Positions 49,962-61,541 of a stretch of 64,000 nt of DNA are shown here, one piece after another. The stretch lies in assembly GCF_004321985.1 (NCBI RefSeq), contig NZ_SCQN01000058.1, positions 1 through 64,000 on the forward strand. The letters run 5' to 3'. The notes beneath the pieces were generated by a model that saw nothing but the letters and a program-made list of their open reading frames with translations, did not search any database and was not told where the DNA came from. The translations under genes were made by a program, and so were the position numbers. How positions within the stretch are numbered: the first letter of the stretch is position 1; each line of letters starts with the position of its first letter. The DNA is from Castellaniella sp. GTDB taxonomy: Bacteria > Pseudomonadota > Gammaproteobacteria > Burkholderiales > Burkholderiaceae_B.

Positions 49962-52166
49962 TCAACCCGATGTGCGCGCCAGCACACGGTCCTGGATGCG
50001 CCCGAAGGCATCGGCCTTCAGGAACCCCACCACGCGCGCTACAGAGGCCACTTGACCGTGGGCATCGAAGAACAGGATGCCGGGGGGCCCAAACAGGTTG
50101 AACTGCTTGAGCAATGCCCGATCTTCAGGCGTCATGCGGGTGACATCGGCCTGCAGCAGCAGCATGCGACCCATGCGGGCCGCTACCTGGGGGTCGCTGA
50201 AGGTGAATCTCTCCATCTCGATGCAGGACACACACCAGTCCGCGTAAAAATCCAGCATCACAGGCCGGTCAGCGGCGGCGATCCGCGCGCGCAGATCGCC
50301 CAGGGAAGTCACCCGTGTGAAGCGGGCCCGGATGGTCGTCGGGTCAGCAGAGGCGCCCGCCACCGGCAGGCCGGCCGGCCCGCCAGCGCCACGGGCAGCG
50401 AAAGGCGCCAGAGGCCTGAACATATCACGTCCGCCAGCCAGCAGCCCGGCGCCCTGCGCCAGCCCCCAGGCCAACAGAGTCAGTGCCAAGGCACGCAATA
50501 GCAGCCGCAGCGGTGCGGCCGTCTCCATCGCAGTGCCTGCGGAAGACGAGGCAGAGAGGCCCCCCGCGGCCGCCCCGGCCGCGCTCCACAGCAATAGCGC
50601 CGTCCAGAATGCCAGCAGCACCCAGCCAGCCGCGTACCAAGCCTCGCCCAACAAGGGACGTGCCATCCACCAGGCCGTCGCCAGCAACAGCAGTCCGAAG
50701 CCCGTCTTCAGCGTCTCCATCCAGGCTCCGGCACGCGGCAGCAGAGCACCCGAGCCAGCACCGACCGCCAGCAGGATCAAACCTTCGCCCCAAGCCATGG
50801 CGAAGAGCGCGCTGCCCCCCACCACGACGTCGCCAGTCTGCGAAATGAACAGCAGCACGCCCGCCAGCGGCGCCACGACGCAAGGCCCCACGATGAGCGC
50901 CGACAGCATGCCCATGACGAATACCCCGCCCGCCCGGCCGCCCGGCAGACGCTGCAAGCGCATCTGTATCGCGGACTGCAGCCCCACCGGGACCTGCAGG
51001 TTGAACACCCCCAGCATGGCCAGCGCAAAGAGCGCGAGCAGCACGGCAAACGCGCCAATCACCCAAGGCGACTGCAGCCAGGCGGCCAGGCCCGCACCCA
51101 GCAATCCCGCCGCCACGCCCAGGGCGGTGTAGACCAGCGACAGGCCCAGTACATACGCCGCCGCCAAGCCCAGCCCGCGCGCACGGCTCGTCGGGCCGGA
51201 CCGGCCTCCCGAGACGACAGCCAGCAGGATGGGAATCATGGGCAACACACAGGGCGTGAGGGACAGCAACATCCCGAACACCAGGCTGAGTCCCAGAATC
51301 TGCCACAACGGCGCCTGATGCAGCCAGGCTGCCATACCGGTGTCACCCAGATCCAGCCAGCTGGTGCCTGAACCAGCCGGGCCGGTGGAGGAAACTGCTT
51401 TCGGGGCGAGGGCTGCACCCGCTGATGCGGAGGTCGCCTGCCCGGACCCGGCAGCGGAGGCAACCCCGCCAATCAGATTCAGGCGCCCGGAGCCTGCCCC
51501 CGCTGATCTGGGAGCCGATTCTGCCGCCTCGTCCACGGGTCCGGGCACGCTGGCACGGACCTGCGGCCCCTGCGCTCGATATCCCCCCGCAGCGGCCACG
51601 AGCTGCAAGGTCTGCGTCATGGGCGGATAGCACAACCCCTGATCGGCACAGCCTTGGCCCGTCACGGTCACCCGCAACGGAGCTGCCGCCCCCGCGCGCA
51701 GCGGGATGCGCAGCGTGACTCCCCCGTGGTAGACCTCCATGTCTTTTTGAAACGTGGGGTCGTATTTCACCCTACCGTGCGGGAACATGACCGGCATACC
51801 CCACTGCGCGCCCGCGGGGCGCAGATCGGGTGGCGTCAGCGTCGACGGGCGGTACAGCAGCAGGTGATTCTGGGCATCCTCTACCCGTATCTCGAATCGT
51901 TCCTGGTACATGTAATAGCCAGGCGCCACGGCGTAGTGGACGTCCAGCGTCTGCGGATCAGGCATGGCAGCCGTGGTAACGAACGCCACCGCCGGATCCA
52001 GAAACTGATCATCTGCGGCCACGGCCCCCGACCACCCACCCAGCAGCATGAGCAGTGACGCAGCCAGAACCGCCAGCCAGCGACCTGAAGTGCAGAGCAC
52101 GGCCGTCAGGGCCATCCGGCCGGAGTCAGATCGGCGCAACGTCACGGAATCATTCTTCAGCATCAT
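49962..52166 (-). CDS. dsbD: Thiol:disulfide interchange protein DsbD
   Basis: The 734-residue inner-membrane protein passes electrons from cytoplasmic thioredoxin to periplasmic DsbC/CcmG-type partners. It has a signal segment (residues about 30-50), the alpha domain with Cys173 and Cys179 (GCADQGLCYPP), a membrane domain with Cys306 (SLTPCVLPM) and a second cysteine in VGPCVVAPLAG. The C-terminal thioredoxin domain has WCVSC (Cys645 and Cys648). A Gly/Ala/Ser-rich linker of about 85 residues (200-285) makes it longer than E. coli DsbD (about 565). The 5' end overlaps cutA by 17 bp. Confidence 0.92.
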   Translation of the reverse strand: MMLKNDSVTLRRSDSGRMALTAVLCTSGRWLAVLAASLLMLLGGWSGAVAADDQFLDPAVAFVTTAAMPDPQTLDVHYAVAPGYYMYQERFEIRVEDAQNHLLLYRPSTLTPPDLRPAGAQWGMPVMFPHGRVKYDPTFQKDMEVYHGGVTLRIPLRAGAAAPLRVTVTGQGCADQGLCYPPMTQTLQLVAAAGGYRAQGPQVRASVPGPVDEAAESAPRSAGAGSGRLNLIGGVASAAGSGQATSASAGAALAPKAVSSTGPAGSGTSWLDLGDTGMAAWLHQAPLWQILGLSLVFGMLLSLTPCVLPMIPILLAVVSGGRSGPTSRARGLGLAAAYVLGLSLVYTALGVAAGLLGAGLAAWLQSPWVIGAFAVLLALFALAMLGVFNLQVPVGLQSAIQMRLQRLPGGRAGGVFVMGMLSALIVGPCVVAPLAGVLLFISQTGDVVVGGSALFAMAWGEGLILLAVGAGSGALLPRAGAWMETLKTGFGLLLLATAWWMARPLLGEAWYAAGWVLLAFWTALLLWSAAGAAAGGLSASSSAGTAMETAAPLRLLLRALALTLLAWGLAQGAGLLAGGRDMFRPLAPFAARGAGGPAGLPVAGASADPTTIRARFTRVTSLGDLRARIAAADRPVMLDFYADWCVSCIEMERFTFSDPQVAARMGRMLLLQADVTRMTPEDRALLKQFNLFGPPGILFFDAHGQVASVARVVGFLKADAFGRIQDRVLARTSG

Positions 52167-52605
52167 GCTTCGGGGAACACACAGAATCCGGCAACTGTCC
52201 GCCGGATGAGCCCCCGGCACCGCGCACGGCTGCGCGCGTCGCCTGGGCCGTCCAGTCCAGATAATCGCAGCTTCCCGCAGCGACCGGCAGAACCAGAAAT
52301 TCAGGGACCTGATAGGGATGCAGTTGGCGCAGGCGGGCATGGAGCGCCGGTAAGGCATCCGTCGTGGTCTTCAACGTCATGGGGAATTCATCTCCGCCTT
52401 CCAGCCTGCCTTCCCACAGATACATGGCGGTGACGGCCGCCCCCACCTGGGCGCACGCGACCAGGGACTCTTCCACCAGGCAGTGGACGATGTGCTTGGC
52501 AAGCAGCGCATCAGGAGCCGTGGTGAGCACCAGCACGGCATCGGTGGGTGCGCCATTCTGGCTGCGCACGGCCACCGGGGCGACGCCAGGAGTCTGAGCT
52601 TGCAT
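52150..52605 (-). CDS. cutA: CutA divalent-cation tolerance protein
   Basis: The 151-residue trimeric ferredoxin-like protein has VLVLTTAPDALLAKHIVHCL, VEESLVACAQV, YLWEGRLEGGDEFPMTLKTT and the C-terminal HPYQVPEFLVLPV. The N-terminal 20 residues and the C-terminal Gly-rich tail are extra to the core. It is linked to copper tolerance in E. coli. The position between rplQ and dsbD is typical for this bacterial group, and dsbD translation may be coupled to it. Confidence 0.93.
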   Translation of the reverse strand: MQAQTPGVAPVAVRSQNGAPTDAVLVLTTAPDALLAKHIVHCLVEESLVACAQVGAAVTAMYLWEGRLEGGDEFPMTLKTTTDALPALHARLRQLHPYQVPEFLVLPVAAGSCDYLDWTAQATRAAVRGAGGSSGGQLPDSVCSPKHDAEE

Positions 52606-52667
52606 GATTTTCCAACTAAAGACAGCCCGGTCATTGTACTTGTGGCACGCCCGACGCGTGGGGCCTC

Positions 52668-52693
52668 AAAAAAAAGGGGCCTCACGGCCCCTT
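52668..52693 (-). terminator. Rho-independent terminator after rplQ
   Basis: On the minus strand the stem AAGGGGCC, loop GTGA and GGCCCCTT is followed by a run of eight T residues. It lies 29 bp after the rplQ stop and clearly ends the spc/alpha operon, isolating cutA-dsbD. It is the best intrinsic terminator in the window. Confidence 0.93.
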
Positions 52694-52721
52694 GTTGGTG
52701 ATCCAGACGGCCTGCGCGGGA

Positions 52722-53105
52722 TCATTCCTCGGCGGCTACCTCGACCTCGGGGCGATCCACCAGTTCCATGAACGCCATGGGTGCGTTGTCGCCCTGGCGG
52801 AAGCCCATCTTCAGGATGCGGGTATAGCCGCCATTGCGGGCTTGGTAGCGGGGAGCGACCTCGGTGAACAGCCGGGCCACCGCGTCGCGGTCACGCAGCC
52901 GGGCAAATGCCAGGCGGCGATTGGCCAACGTCGGGTTCTTGCCCAACGTGATCAGGGGTTCCACCACGCGGCGCAATTCCTTGGCCTTGGGGAGCGTGGT
53001 CTTGATGGCGTCGTGCGTGAGCAGCGAGACAGCCATGTTGCGGAACATGGCGAGCCGGTGGCTGCTGGTGCGGTTGAGTTTGCGAAGGCCGGAACGATGG
53101 CGCAT
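52722..53105 (-). CDS. rplQ: 50S ribosomal protein L17
   Basis: The 127-residue protein begins [20 protein letters not shown] and contains [19 protein letters not shown], both diagnostic of L17. It sits near the polypeptide exit tunnel. It is the last gene of the alpha operon and is followed by a strong terminator; a 74-bp gap separates it from rpoA. Confidence 0.97.
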   Translation of the reverse strand: MRHRSGLRKLNRTSSHRLAMFRNMAVSLLTHDAIKTTLPKAKELRRVVEPLITLGKNPTLANRRLAFARLRDRDAVARLFTEVAPRYQARNGGYTRILKMGFRQGDNAPMAFMELVDRPEVEVAAEE

Positions 53106-53179
53106 TTGGATTTCCTTTGAATCTATGACCCGGATCTTCTATCGCACAAGGCGCGGCCCAGGTGGGGGTTAAAAATTGA

Positions 53180-54175
53180 TTATGGGCGCTCAAGGCCGAC
53201 GGGCGGCCAGTTTTCGAGCTTCATGCCCAGCGTCAGGCCGCGTGCGGCCAGGACTTCCTTGATCTCGTTGAGCGACTTGCGGCCCAGGTTCGGGGTCTTG
53301 AGCAGCTCGTTTTCCGTGCGCTGGATCAGGTCGCCGATGTAGTAGATGTTCTCGGCCTTCAGGCAGTTGGCCGAACGCACGGTCAGTTCCAGGTCGTCCA
53401 CCGGGCGCAGCAGCACCGGATCGATGGCGGCATCCTGACCCAGCGGCGTGCTGGTGGTGAGCTGGCCTGTGTCCTTGTCCGCCAGCGAGGCAAACACCGA
53501 GATCTGGTCCATCAGGATGCGGGCCGACTGCCGGACCGCTTCTTCGGGGCTGATCACGCCATTGGTCTGGACATCCAGCACCAGCTTGTCCAGATCGGTG
53601 CGCTGCTCGACGCGGGCGTTTTCCACCGCATAGCTGACGCGATGCACCGGGCTGAAGGAGGCATCCAGCACGATCTGGCCGATCGTGGCGGAATGGTCGT
53701 CGACCAGCGCGCGGACGTTGCCGGGAACGTAACCGCGTCCCTGCTCGACCTTGATCTGCATCTCGATGCGGCCGTTGTCGGTCAGGGTGGCAATCAGGTG
53801 GTCGGGATTGAGGATTTCCACATCATGCGGCAGCTCGATGTCACCGGCGCGGAACGCGCCCGGACCCTGCTTGTTCACCTGCAGGGTGACTTCGTCGCGG
53901 TTATGCAGCTTGAAGACCACGCCCTTCAGATTGAGCAGGATGTCGACCACGTCTTCCCGGACGCCCGGGATGGTGGAGTATTCATGCACGACACCGCTGA
54001 TCTGGACTTCAGTCGGTGCATAGCCCGTCATGGACGACAGCAGGATGCGACGCAGTGCGTTGCCCAGCGTATGGCCATAACCGCGCTCGAATGGCTCCAT
54101 GACGACCTTGGCGTGGTTGGCGCCAACGGCCTCGACAGAGATGGTGCGGGGTTTGAGAAAACCTTGTGCAGACAT
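53180..54175 (-). CDS. rpoA: RNA polymerase alpha subunit
   Basis: The 331-residue subunit has the assembly domain first ([32 protein letters not shown]). The C-terminal DNA- and activator-binding domain has the helix-hairpin-helix segment [19 protein letters not shown] and [25 protein letters not shown] lies 9 bp before the ATG. Its place between rpsD and rplQ is the standard alpha-operon order. Confidence 0.98.
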   Translation of the reverse strand: MSAQGFLKPRTISVEAVGANHAKVVMEPFERGYGHTLGNALRRILLSSMTGYAPTEVQISGVVHEYSTIPGVREDVVDILLNLKGVVFKLHNRDEVTLQVNKQGPGAFRAGDIELPHDVEILNPDHLIATLTDNGRIEMQIKVEQGRGYVPGNVRALVDDHSATIGQIVLDASFSPVHRVSYAVENARVEQRTDLDKLVLDVQTNGVISPEEAVRQSARILMDQISVFASLADKDTGQLTTSTPLGQDAAIDPVLLRPVDDLELTVRSANCLKAENIYYIGDLIQRTENELLKTPNLGRKSLNEIKEVLAARGLTLGMKLENWPPVGLERP

Positions 54176-54310
54176 GGAGGAAATTCCTTTTCAATACCCT
54201 CGGCTCGTTACACCGATAAGGCTGACGGAAACACGAACCGGCGCAAAGACCGGAACAAGATCACAGCCCACCGGAACCGGTGGGCTGCCAATCGGACAAA
54301 AAATGCAAAA

Positions 54311-54934
54311 TCAGCGCGAGTACAGTTCGACGACCATGGACTCGTTGACGTCGTGGGCCACGTCCTGGCGATCAGGGGCCTGCTTGTAGACGCCCGAGAG
54401 CTTGGTCGCATCGACTTCGACCCACTGCGGCAGACCGTTGCCGGTCGCCAGTTCGACGGATTCCTTGATGCGGATCTGGCTCTTGGCCCTTTCGCGCACC
54501 GCCACCACGTCGCCGGCCTGAACCAGCATCGAGGCGATGTCGGCAGTATGACCGTTCAGTTCGATAGCGCGGTGATTCACGAGCTGGCGCGCCTCGGCAC
54601 GCGTGGAGCCGAAGCCCATGCGATAGACGACGTTGTCCAGGCGGGACTCCAGCAACTGGATGAGCGTTTCGCCGGTGTTGCCGCGACGGCGCTCGGCTTC
54701 CTGGAAGTACCGGCGGAACTGACGTTCCAGCACGCCATACATGCGCTTGAGCTTCTGCTTTTCGCGCAGTTGCAGACCGAAGTCGGAAGTGCGCGAACCC
54801 GAAGTGCGGCCATGCTGGCCGGGCTTCGATTCGAGCTTGCATTTGGAGTCCAGCGAGCGCCGGGCGCTCTTCAGGAACAGGTCGGTGCCTTCACGACGCG
54901 AAAGCTTGCAGTTGGGTCCGATGTAACGAGCCAA
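54311..54934 (-). CDS. rpsD: 30S ribosomal protein S4
   Basis: The 207-residue primary 16S-binding protein reads [19 protein letters not shown] from residue 2, with the S4 RNA-binding domain around [14 protein letters not shown] and [12 protein letters not shown]. The start codon is TTG (54932-54934), preceded by AAGGGGATC. No ATG is possible because family homology begins at this codon. In E. coli S4 represses the alpha operon translationally, so a weak start codon may matter for balance. Confidence 0.96.
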   Translation of the reverse strand: MARYIGPNCKLSRREGTDLFLKSARRSLDSKCKLESKPGQHGRTSGSRTSDFGLQLREKQKLKRMYGVLERQFRRYFQEAERRRGNTGETLIQLLESRLDNVVYRMGFGSTRAEARQLVNHRAIELNGHTADIASMLVQAGDVVAVRERAKSQIRIKESVELATGNGLPQWVEVDATKLSGVYKQAPDRQDVAHDVNESMVVELYSR

Positions 54935-54944
54935 GATGATCCCC

Positions 54945-55346
54945 TTAGATGCGACGACGCTTGGGCGGGCGGCAGCCGTTATGCGGCACCGGCGTGATGT
55001 CCGAAATGCTGGAGATACGGATCCCCAGGGCATTCAGGGCACGAACGGAGGATTCGCGGCCAGGGCCCGGGCCCTTGATGCGGACTTCCAGTGTCTTGAT
55101 GCCATATTCCTGAGCCACGCGGCCTGCGGATTCGGCAGCCACCTGGGCTGCGAACGGCGTGGACTTGCGCGAACCCTTGAAGCCTGCGCCGCCCGAAGTC
55201 GCCCACGACAGAGCGTTGCCCTGACGGTCGGTGATGGTGATGATGGTGTTGTTGAAGGAAGCGTGAACGTGTGCGATACCGTCGGACACGTTCTTCTTGA
55301 CCTTCTTGCGGACGCGTGCGGCGCCGCTAGCTTGAGCTTTCGCCAT
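54945..55346 (-). CDS. rpsK: 30S ribosomal protein S11
   Basis: The 133-residue platform protein contains [35 protein letters not shown] and the C-terminal [15 protein letters not shown], all typical. It lies between rpsM (13-bp gap) and rpsD (10-bp gap) in the alpha operon. Confidence 0.98.
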   Translation of the reverse strand: MAKAQASGAARVRKKVKKNVSDGIAHVHASFNNTIITITDRQGNALSWATSGGAGFKGSRKSTPFAAQVAAESAGRVAQEYGIKTLEVRIKGPGPGRESSVRALNALGIRISSISDITPVPHNGCRPPKRRRI

Positions 55347-55359
55347 GTTCTATCCTTGG

Positions 55360-55725
55360 TTATTTCTTCAGAGACGCTGCTGCGCGGCGCGGGCCCTTTC
55401 GGGTACGCGCATTGGTGCGGGTGCGTTGGCCCCGCACGGGCAAGCCACGCTTGTGGCGCATGCCGCGATAGGTGCCCAGGTCGATCAGGCGCTTGATGGA
55501 GAGCTGCACTTCGCGGCGCAGATCACCCTCGACCGAGTAATGATGGACCTCGGCGCGAATCTTCTCGAGTTCGTCGTCGCTCAGGTCCTTGACCTTTTTC
55601 GAGTATTCGATGCCGCTCGCATCGCAGATCTTGCGTGCACGCGCACGCCCGATCCCGAAGATGGCGGTCAAGCCAATCTCGGCGTGTTGATGCGGCGGAA
55701 TATTGATGCCAGCAATACGGGCCAT
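55360..55725 (-). CDS. rpsM: 30S ribosomal protein S13
   Basis: The 121-residue head protein begins [19 protein letters not shown] and ends with the basic tail [17 protein letters not shown] that contacts P-site tRNA. It is the first gene of the alpha group after rpmJ. Confidence 0.98.
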   Translation of the reverse strand: MARIAGINIPPHQHAEIGLTAIFGIGRARARKICDASGIEYSKKVKDLSDDELEKIRAEVHHYSVEGDLRREVQLSIKRLIDLGTYRGMRHKRGLPVRGQRTRTNARTRKGPRRAAASLKK

Positions 55726-55758
55726 GACTGTTCCTCGTGAAATCCGTGATGCCCGGCC

Positions 55759-55872
55759 TTAGCCTTGGCGTTGCTTGTGACGCGGGTCGGTGCAGATGAC
55801 GCGCACCACCCCGTGACGTTTGATGATCTTGCAGTTGCGGCAGATCCGCTTTACCGATGCCATTACCTTCAT
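55759..55872 (-). CDS. rpmJ: 50S ribosomal protein L36
   Basis: This 37-codon gene starts ATG at 55872 and reads [19 protein letters not shown], ending DPRHKQRQG. The residues CRNC, a second cysteine in VICTD and the histidine form the zinc-binding ribbon of the C+ form of L36. It lies between infA and rpsM, as in other betaproteobacteria. Confidence 0.95.
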   Translation of the reverse strand: MKVMASVKRICRNCKIIKRHGVVRVICTDPRHKQRQG

Positions 55873-55900
55873 GGTGATCTCCTGGTTTTCGACCGGCCGC

Positions 55901-56119
55901 CTATTTGGAGCGGAAAACTATCCTGGCGCGCGACAGATCATAGGGCGTGAGCTCCACTGTGACCTTGTCACCCGGCAGAATCCGGATGTAATGCATACGC
56001 ATCTTGCCCGAAATGTGGCCCAGCACCATGTGGCCATTTTCAAGTTTGACACGGAACGTTGCGTTGGGAAGGTTCTCGATCACCTCCCCTTGCATCTGAA
56101 TGACGTCGTCCTTGGACAT
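55901..56119 (-). CDS. infA: Translation initiation factor IF-1
   Basis: The 72-residue OB-fold protein contains [40 protein letters not shown] and the C-terminal [13 protein letters not shown]. It binds the 30S A-site during initiation. It follows secY directly (5-bp gap). A genome may carry a second infA copy elsewhere, which cannot be judged here. Confidence 0.97.
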   Translation of the reverse strand: MSKDDVIQMQGEVIENLPNATFRVKLENGHMVLGHISGKMRMHYIRILPGDKVTVELTPYDLSRARIVFRSK

Positions 56120-56124
56120 GATCC

Positions 56125-57447
<1,323 letters not shown>

Positions 57448-57459
57448 TGCTGTTGCCCC

Positions 57460-57900
57460 TTAAGCCAGCGAACCGCCAGCGGCTTCGATCGCGGCGCGCG
57501 CGCCGGCCGTCGCACTGATGCCCTTCAGGGCGACCTTGCGGCTCAGTTCGCCGGTCTTGATGACCTTGACGTAGCGCACCATGTCGCCGACCACGCCGGC
57601 CGCCTTCAGGACCTGGACGTCGATCTCTTCGACTGGCAGGGCCTGCAGATCCGACAGGCGGACCTGAGCGTACAGGTGACGGCCCAGCGGCGTGAAGCCG
57701 CGCTTGGGCAGGCGGCGCTGCAGCGGCATCTGGCCGCCTTCGAAACCGACCTTGTGGAAGCCACCCGCACGGGACTTCTGGCCCTTGTGGCCACGGCCCG
57801 CAGTCTTGCCCAGCCCGGAACCGATGCCACGGCCCACGCGACGGCGCGGACGCTTGGAGCCCTCGGCCGGTGCGAGCGTATTGAGTTGAGTGATAGCCAT
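57460..57900 (-). CDS. rplO: 50S ribosomal protein L15
   Basis: The 146-residue protein has the Gly/Arg-rich N-terminus [20 protein letters not shown] and the [18 protein letters not shown] motif. It is placed between rpmD and secY. Confidence 0.98.
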   Translation of the reverse strand: MAITQLNTLAPAEGSKRPRRRVGRGIGSGLGKTAGRGHKGQKSRAGGFHKVGFEGGQMPLQRRLPKRGFTPLGRHLYAQVRLSDLQALPVEEIDVQVLKAAGVVGDMVRYVKVIKTGELSRKVALKGISATAGARAAIEAAGGSLA

Positions 57901-57914
57901 CTGGATTCCTTTGT

Positions 57915-58103
57915 TCAGGCTTCCGAAACCGTGACGAGGTAATCCACCTTGCGGATCATCCCACGGACTTCGGGAGTGTCGGTCAGGACACGGCTGCTGT
58001 TGACCTTGCCCAGGCCCAAGCCGCGCACGGTGTCGCGGTGCGATTTGAGCGTGCCAATGGTGGAGCGCACGAGCGTGACTTTGATTTGTTTCTGTTCAGC
58101 CAT
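57915..58103 (-). CDS. rpmD: 50S ribosomal protein L30
   Basis: The 62-residue protein reads [20 protein letters not shown] and [19 protein letters not shown], the standard L30 pattern. It is the bacterial short form and is 3 bp from the end of rpsE. Confidence 0.97.
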   Translation of the reverse strand: MAEQKQIKVTLVRSTIGTLKSHRDTVRGLGLGKVNSSRVLTDTPEVRGMIRKVDYLVTVSEA

Positions 58104-58106
58104 GTC

Positions 58107-58625
58107 TTACCCCAGGATTTCTTCGACGGTCTTGCCGCGCTTGGCCGCAATTTCCGCCGGGGTGGAGCAGGCGCGCAGACCGTTGAGCGTCGCGCGAACC
58201 ATATTGTAAGGGTTGCTGGAGCCCAGGCTCTTGGCCACCACGTTGCGCACGCCCATGACGTCGAAGATCGCGCGCATCGGGCCGCCGGCGATCACACCGG
58301 TACCTTCGGCAGCAGGCGAGATCAGCACGGTGGAGGCGCCATGCTTGCCCACCACGGTGTGATGCAGCGTGCCGTTCTTCAAGGCGACCTTGATCAGGCC
58401 ACGACGGGCCTGTTCCATGGCCTTTTGCACGGCAACGGGGACTTCGCGAGCCTTGCCCTTGCCCATGCCGATGCGCCCATCGCCATCGCCCACCACGGTC
58501 AGCGCGGCAAAGCTCATGGTGCGACCACCCTTGACGACCTTGCTGACGCGGTTGACCGCGATCATCTTTTCGCGCATGCCGTCATCGCGTTCCTGATCGG
58601 CGTGCTTGCGTTGTTCTTTAGCCAT
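58107..58625 (-). CDS. rpsE: 30S ribosomal protein S5
   Basis: The 172-residue protein has the dsRBD-like N-terminal domain ([18 protein letters not shown], then [20 protein letters not shown]) and the C-terminal domain with [16 protein letters not shown]. It contributes to decoding accuracy and mRNA entry. It lies between rplR and rpmD. Confidence 0.98.
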   Translation of the reverse strand: MAKEQRKHADQERDDGMREKMIAVNRVSKVVKGGRTMSFAALTVVGDGDGRIGMGKGKAREVPVAVQKAMEQARRGLIKVALKNGTLHHTVVGKHGASTVLISPAAEGTGVIAGGPMRAIFDVMGVRNVVAKSLGSSNPYNMVRATLNGLRACSTPAEIAAKRGKTVEEILG

Positions 58626-58634
58626 TTGATTTCC

Positions 58635-59000
58635 TCAGAACTTCAAGCCGGCTTCACGCGCGGCTTCGGCCAGCGCCTTGACGCGGCCATGATAACGGAA
58701 GCCCGAACGGTCGAAGGCGACGAGTTCAATGCCGGCCGCCTTGGCCTTTTCGGCCACGCGCTTGCCGACCAGCGTGGCAGCCGCCGTGTTGCCGCCGTTG
58801 GCCTTCTGGCTGGCGAGTTCCTTGCGGACTTCGGGCTCCAGCGTGGAAGCGCTGACGAGCACGCGGTCGCCTTCCGGCGAAATGATGTTGGCGTAAATGT
58901 GCAGATTCGTACGATGCACCGACAGGCGATGCACGCGCAGTTCGTGAATCTTGCGGCGGGTCGCCGTAGCACGACGCAAACGGGAAAGTTTTTTATCCAT
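58635..59000 (-). CDS. rplR: 50S ribosomal protein L18
   Basis: The 121-residue 5S rRNA-binding protein begins [20 protein letters not shown] and ends [20 protein letters not shown]. Its N-terminal basic tail and length are standard. Confidence 0.98.
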   Translation of the reverse strand: MDKKLSRLRRATATRRKIHELRVHRLSVHRTNLHIYANIISPEGDRVLVSASTLEPEVRKELASQKANGGNTAAATLVGKRVAEKAKAAGIELVAFDRSGFRYHGRVKALAEAAREAGLKF

Positions 59001-59021
59001 GATTCGTCCTTGCCTGCGCGC

Positions 59022-59555
59022 TTATTTCTTCTTGGTTTCTTTCAGGATCACGCGCTCGTCCGCATAGCGCACGCCCTTGCCCTTGTAGGGTTCGGGTTCG
59101 CGGTAAGCGCGGATCTCGGCGGCCGTCTGACCGACGGCCTGCTTGTCGGAGCCCTTGACCACGATTTCGGTCTGCGACGGGCATTCGATCTTGATCCCTT
59201 CGGGAATGTCGTGCAGCACGTCGTGCGAGAAGCCGAGCTGCATTTTCAGTGTCTTGCCCTGGACCTGGGCGCGAAAACCCACGCCCACCAGGTTCAGACG
59301 CCGTTCGAAACCGGCGCTGACGCCTGTGACCATGTTATGCACCAGCGCACGCACGGTGCCGGACATGGCGTTGGCCTCGCGGGATTCGTCGGCCGCGACG
59401 AAGGTCAGGTGGCCGTCTTCCTGAGAGATGCGCACACGGCCGTCCAGCGCCTGGGTCAACGAACCCAGCGGGCCCTTGACGGCGATCTGTCCGGCGCTGA
59501 TTGTGGCTTCCACGCCCTTGGGCAGCGCGACCGGGTATTTGGCGATACGTGACAT
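59022..59555 (-). CDS. rplF: 50S ribosomal protein L6
   Basis: The 177-residue protein has the duplicated L6 fold, [19 protein letters not shown] at the start and the C-terminal signature [20 protein letters not shown]. It lies near the factor-binding site of the 50S subunit. Confidence 0.98.
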   Translation of the reverse strand: MSRIAKYPVALPKGVEATISAGQIAVKGPLGSLTQALDGRVRISQEDGHLTFVAADESREANAMSGTVRALVHNMVTGVSAGFERRLNLVGVGFRAQVQGKTLKMQLGFSHDVLHDIPEGIKIECPSQTEIVVKGSDKQAVGQTAAEIRAYREPEPYKGKGVRYADERVILKETKKK

Positions 59556-59567
59556 GTGATGACCTCC

Positions 59568-59963
59568 TTATGCCACGAAGCAGAGCACTTCGCCGCCCAC
59601 GCCATTGGCGCGGGCCTTGCGGTCCGTCATCACGCCGCGCGGCGTGGAGACGATAGCCACGCCCAGACCGTTCATGACCTGGGGAATCGTGGCGCTGCTC
59701 TTGTAGATGCGCAAGCCGGGGCGCGAGACGCGGTCGATGCGCTCGATCACCGGGCGGCCGGCGTAGTATTTCAAGGTGATTTCCAGCTGCGGCTTGGTCT
59801 GTTCGCCAGCCACGCGGAAATCTTCGATGTAGCCCTCGTCCTTCAGCACGGCAGCAATGGCTGCCTTCAGCTTGGAGGAGGGCATGGAAACCGACGTCTT
59901 GTTGACCATCTGTGCGTTACGCACACGGGTCAGCATATCGGCGATGGGATCGCTCATGCTCAT
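59568..59963 (-). CDS. rpsH: 30S ribosomal protein S8
   Basis: The 131-residue primary 16S-binding protein begins [20 protein letters not shown] and contains the signature [20 protein letters not shown]. In E. coli S8 represses the spc operon at the rplE start; a matching hairpin was not identified here. Confidence 0.98.
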   Translation of the reverse strand: MSMSDPIADMLTRVRNAQMVNKTSVSMPSSKLKAAIAAVLKDEGYIEDFRVAGEQTKPQLEITLKYYAGRPVIERIDRVSRPGLRIYKSSATIPQVMNGLGVAIVSTPRGVMTDRKARANGVGGEVLCFVA

Positions 59964-59974
59964 GAATGGTTCTC

Positions 59975-60280
59975 CTACCAGCTTGCCTTGGTCATGCCGG
60001 GGACTTCCCCGCGCATGGCCATCTCACGCAGTTTGTGGCGCGTGAGACCGAATTTGCTGTACACGCCCCGCGAGCGGCCCGTGACCACGCAGCGGTTGCG
60101 CTGGCGAGTGGGGTTCGAGTTGCGCGGGAGCTGTTGCAGCGCCAGGCGAGCCTGGTAGCGCTCTTCGTCGGTTTTCGACTGGTCGTCGACGATCGCTTTC
60201 AGCGCGGTGCGCTTGGCGGAGAACTTGGCCGCCAGCTTGGAACGCTTGATGTCGCGATTGATGAGGGAAAGTTTTGCCAC
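59975..60280 (-). CDS. rpsN: 30S ribosomal protein S14, long zinc-independent form
   Basis: The 101-residue protein reads [19 protein letters not shown] and contains [20 protein letters not shown]. It lacks the four zinc cysteines of the short form, so it is the C-minus type usual for proteobacteria. The start codon is GTG. Confidence 0.97.
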   Translation of the reverse strand: MAKLSLINRDIKRSKLAAKFSAKRTALKAIVDDQSKTDEERYQARLALQQLPRNSNPTRQRNRCVVTGRSRGVYSKFGLTRHKLREMAMRGEVPGMTKASW

Positions 60281-60289
60281 GTCAGCCCC

Positions 60290-60829
60290 TTAGTTGCGGA
60301 AGGGGAAGCTGAATGCGCTCAAGAGCGCCTTGGCTTCCTCGTCGGTCTTTGCGGTGGTGGTGATGCTGATGTTCATCCCGCGAATGGCATCGATCTTGTC
60401 GTACTCGATTTCCGGGAAGATGATCTGTTCTTTCACACCGATGTTGTAGTTGCCGCGGCCGTCGAATGCCCGGCCGGACACACCGCGGAAGTCACGCACG
60501 CGCGGCAGCGCCACGGAGACCAGGCGGTCCAGGAATTCATACATGCGCGAGCCGCGCAGGGTGACCATGCAGCCGATCGGGTAGTTCTCGCGGATCTTGA
60601 ATCCGGCGATAGCCTTGCGGGTGTGCGTGACCACGGGCTTCTGGCCGGCGATCTTGGTCATGTCGCCGACGGCGTTCTCGATGACTTTCTTGTCAGCGAC
60701 CGCTTCGGAGACGCCCATGTTCAGCGTGATCTTGGTGATGCGGGGCACCTCCATGACCGAATGGTACTGAAACTTCGCCTGCAGGTCAGGAACGACCTTG
60801 GAGCGGTAGAGATCTTGTAAACGAGCCAT
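60290..60829 (-). CDS. rplE: 50S ribosomal protein L5
   Basis: The 179-residue 5S-binding protein has [40 protein letters not shown] and [19 protein letters not shown]. It lies between rplX and rpsN, as in the spc operon of most bacteria. Confidence 0.98.
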   Translation of the reverse strand: MARLQDLYRSKVVPDLQAKFQYHSVMEVPRITKITLNMGVSEAVADKKVIENAVGDMTKIAGQKPVVTHTRKAIAGFKIRENYPIGCMVTLRGSRMYEFLDRLVSVALPRVRDFRGVSGRAFDGRGNYNIGVKEQIIFPEIEYDKIDAIRGMNISITTTAKTDEEAKALLSAFSFPFRN

Positions 60830-60841
60830 TTATTGCGCCCC

Positions 60842-61162
60842 TTATGCCTTCGCGCCAACGACGGAGCCGTTGGAGCGGAAAATGCGGACCTTGGCCCCGT
60901 CCACGACCTTGACGCCCACGCGGTCGCCCTTGCCGGTCTCGGGGTTGTAGAGCGCTACATTGGAGATGTGGATGGGCAGCGTCTTGTCGACGATCCCGCC
61001 CTGGGTACCCGCCATCGGGTTGCCCCGGGCGTGCTTCTTCACGACGTTGATGCCTTCGACCAGGACACGGTCCGTGCCCACCAGGTCCAGCACCGTGCCG
61101 CGACGAGTGCGATCGCGGCCTGCGAGAACGACGACTTCGTCGCCTTTGCGGATGTTCTGCAT
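60842..61162 (-). CDS. rplX: 50S ribosomal protein L24
   Basis: The 106-residue protein has the KOW motif near the start (IRKGDEVVVLAGRDRTRRG) and continues GINVVKKHARGNPMAGTQGG. It starts 50S assembly by binding 23S rRNA domain I. It is 10 bp after rplN. Confidence 0.98.
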   Translation of the reverse strand: MQNIRKGDEVVVLAGRDRTRRGTVLDLVGTDRVLVEGINVVKKHARGNPMAGTQGGIVDKTLPIHISNVALYNPETGKGDRVGVKVVDGAKVRIFRSNGSVVGAKA

Positions 61163-61172
61163 GATCGGTTCC

Positions 61173-61541
61173 TTACAGGACTTCGGGCGCCAAGGACACG
61201 ATCTTCATGAACTTTTCGGTGCGCAGTTCGCGCGTGACCGGTCCGAAGATGCGCGTGCCGATGGGCTCGAGCTTGGCGTTGAGCAACACGGCCGCATTCC
61301 CGCCAAAGCGGATCAGCGAGCCGTCCTTGCGGCGCACGCCCTTGGCGGTACGCACCACCACGGCGTTGTAGATTTCGCCTTTTTTGACGCGCCCGCGAGG
61401 GGCCGCTTCCTTGACGGACACCTTGATGACGTCGCCAATCGCGGCATAACGGCGCTTGGAGCCGCCCAGCACCTTGATGCACATGACGGAACGTGCACCG
61501 GTGTTGTCGGCCACGTCCAGCGTGGTCTGCATTTGGATCAT
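61173..61541 (-). CDS. rplN: 50S ribosomal protein L14
   Basis: The 122-residue protein begins [20 protein letters not shown] and contains [19 protein letters not shown] and [20 protein letters not shown]. It is the first gene of the spc group here. rpsQ and the S10 operon are not directly upstream; instead there is a 294-bp gap with a promoter and an unrelated M20 hydrolase gene. Confidence 0.98.
   Translation of the reverse strand: MIQMQTTLDVADNTGARSVMCIKVLGGSKRRYAAIGDVIKVSVKEAAPRGRVKKGEIYNAVVVRTAKGVRRKDGSLIRFGGNAAVLLNAKLEPIGTRIFGPVTRELRTEKFMKIVSLAPEVL

Noticed and set aside
58038-59552. 504-codon plus-strand frame across rpsE, rplR and rplF
   Set aside because: Antisense to three certain ribosomal protein genes; no ribosome-binding site or recognisable fold.
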